Part shown: one piece after another, positions 63,923-64,000 of the stretch
Position numbering within the stretch: the stretch's first letter is position 1
Layout of the letters: each line of letters opens with the position of its first letter
Source: Rhizobium oryziradicis
GTDB taxonomy: Bacteria > Pseudomonadota > Alphaproteobacteria > Rhizobiales > Rhizobiaceae
Assembly: GCF_001939045.1 (NCBI RefSeq)
Contig: NZ_MKIM01000024.1
Span: 144,933-208,932 of the forward strand
Direction of reading: 5' to 3'
Length of the DNA: 64,000 nucleotides
Notes under the pieces: generated by a model
Told to the model about the DNA's origin: nothing
Databases searched by the model: none
What the model saw: the letters and a program-made list of their open reading frames with translations, nothing else
Translations under genes and position numbers: made by a program

Positions 63923-64000
63923 TTTGAGTGTTTCCTGACAAGAATGACGAACGATCATCATGCTGGATCCCTTGATGAAAACAGTTCGCATTGCTGCTGC
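63923..64000. other. Right-edge segment
   Basis: Seventy-eight nt with no supported feature. An ATG at 63974 (MKTVRIAAA) opens a frame to the edge and could be the start of an exported protein, but too little is visible. Confidence 0.3.

Noticed and set aside
63974-64000. Start of a possible exported protein at the right edge
   Set aside because: Only nine codons are visible, without a convincing ribosome site.

Overview
The window looks like a chromosomal segment of an alphaproteobacterium of the order Hyphomicrobiales (Rhizobiales), most likely in or near the Rhizobiaceae (Rhizobium/Agrobacterium type). This is inferred from a CcrM GANTC methyltransferase, an aa3 cytochrome oxidase block (ctaC-ctaD-ctaB-small ORF-ctaG-ctaE-DUF983-SURF1), the kinase-type ThrB, IalB, DUF721, DUF1344 and RT0821-type proteins, and two dispersed palindromic repeat families of a kind I associate with rhizobia. 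No taxonomic marker such as rRNA is present. I found no tRNA, rRNA, CRISPR array, insertion sequence, prophage, toxin-antitoxin pair or recognisable defence island. Most genes are housekeeping.

Layout. 1-6.2 kb (minus): edge-truncated Ivy-type lysozyme inhibitor, smc, a DsbA-type oxidoreductase, a DUF721 protein and a GT25 glycosyltransferase. 6.3-8.3 kb (plus): mutY, a HAD hydrolase and an ABM-domain protein in a tight run. 8.4-12.3 kb (minus): a PPOX-type flavoprotein, a TPR/GT41 (O-GlcNAc-transferase-like) protein and ccrM. 12.6-14.9 kb (minus): a probable accessory patch with DUF1062, DUF1284 and a GntR regulator. 15.0-23.2 kb: HAD hydrolase, lipoprotein, thrC, M16 peptidase, GNAT and a membrane PAS/degenerate GGDEF/EAL protein. 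23.2-27.2 kb: ArsR regulator divergent from an EamA exporter, AlgH/YqgE, an orphan DsbD N-terminal-domain protein and a Prx5-type peroxiredoxin.

27.4-30.1 kb (plus): a zinc-type ABC importer in the order ATPase-permease-binding protein (aztABC-like), preceded by an unannotated 41-codon membrane ORF and an operator-like repeat. 30.2-40.4 kb (minus): Dabb protein, rnhA, thrB, ispH, DUF1304, SURF1, DUF983, ctaE, ctaG, a 47-aa CoxF-like ORF, ctaB, ctaD and ctaC; this is the respiratory-oxidase module with its heme O synthase, copper chaperone and SURF1 assembly factor. 41.0-44.3 kb (plus): IalB, tldD and an in-frame GrpB-HAD fusion. 44.3-49.4 kb: MazG-like hydrolase, a D,D-carboxypeptidase with SPOR domain, SoxR divergent from an MFS exporter across a clear SoxR box, and a polysaccharide deacetylase. 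49.4-54.5 kb: pdxH, a surface lipoprotein, a DnaJ-like protein, fabI, a histidine phosphatase and DUF1344. 55.1-62.3 kb: PAS/GGDEF/EAL protein, aroC, ribB, a glyoxalase-superfamily-like protein and a nucleoside 2-deoxyribosyltransferase. 62.6-63.9 kb: a small hypothetical protein, a MerR regulator and a cupin gene cut by an in-frame TAG.

The most unusual features are regulatory or structural rather than a new multi-gene system. Five copies of a ~45-bp palindrome lie directly 3' of stop codons, and four copies of a longer two-hairpin element lie in intergenic regions ahead of genes. There are two small ORFs that overlap their neighbours by ATGA, a GrpB-HAD fusion, and the interrupted cupin. 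Many natural starts differ from the longest reading frame; each choice is explained per gene.
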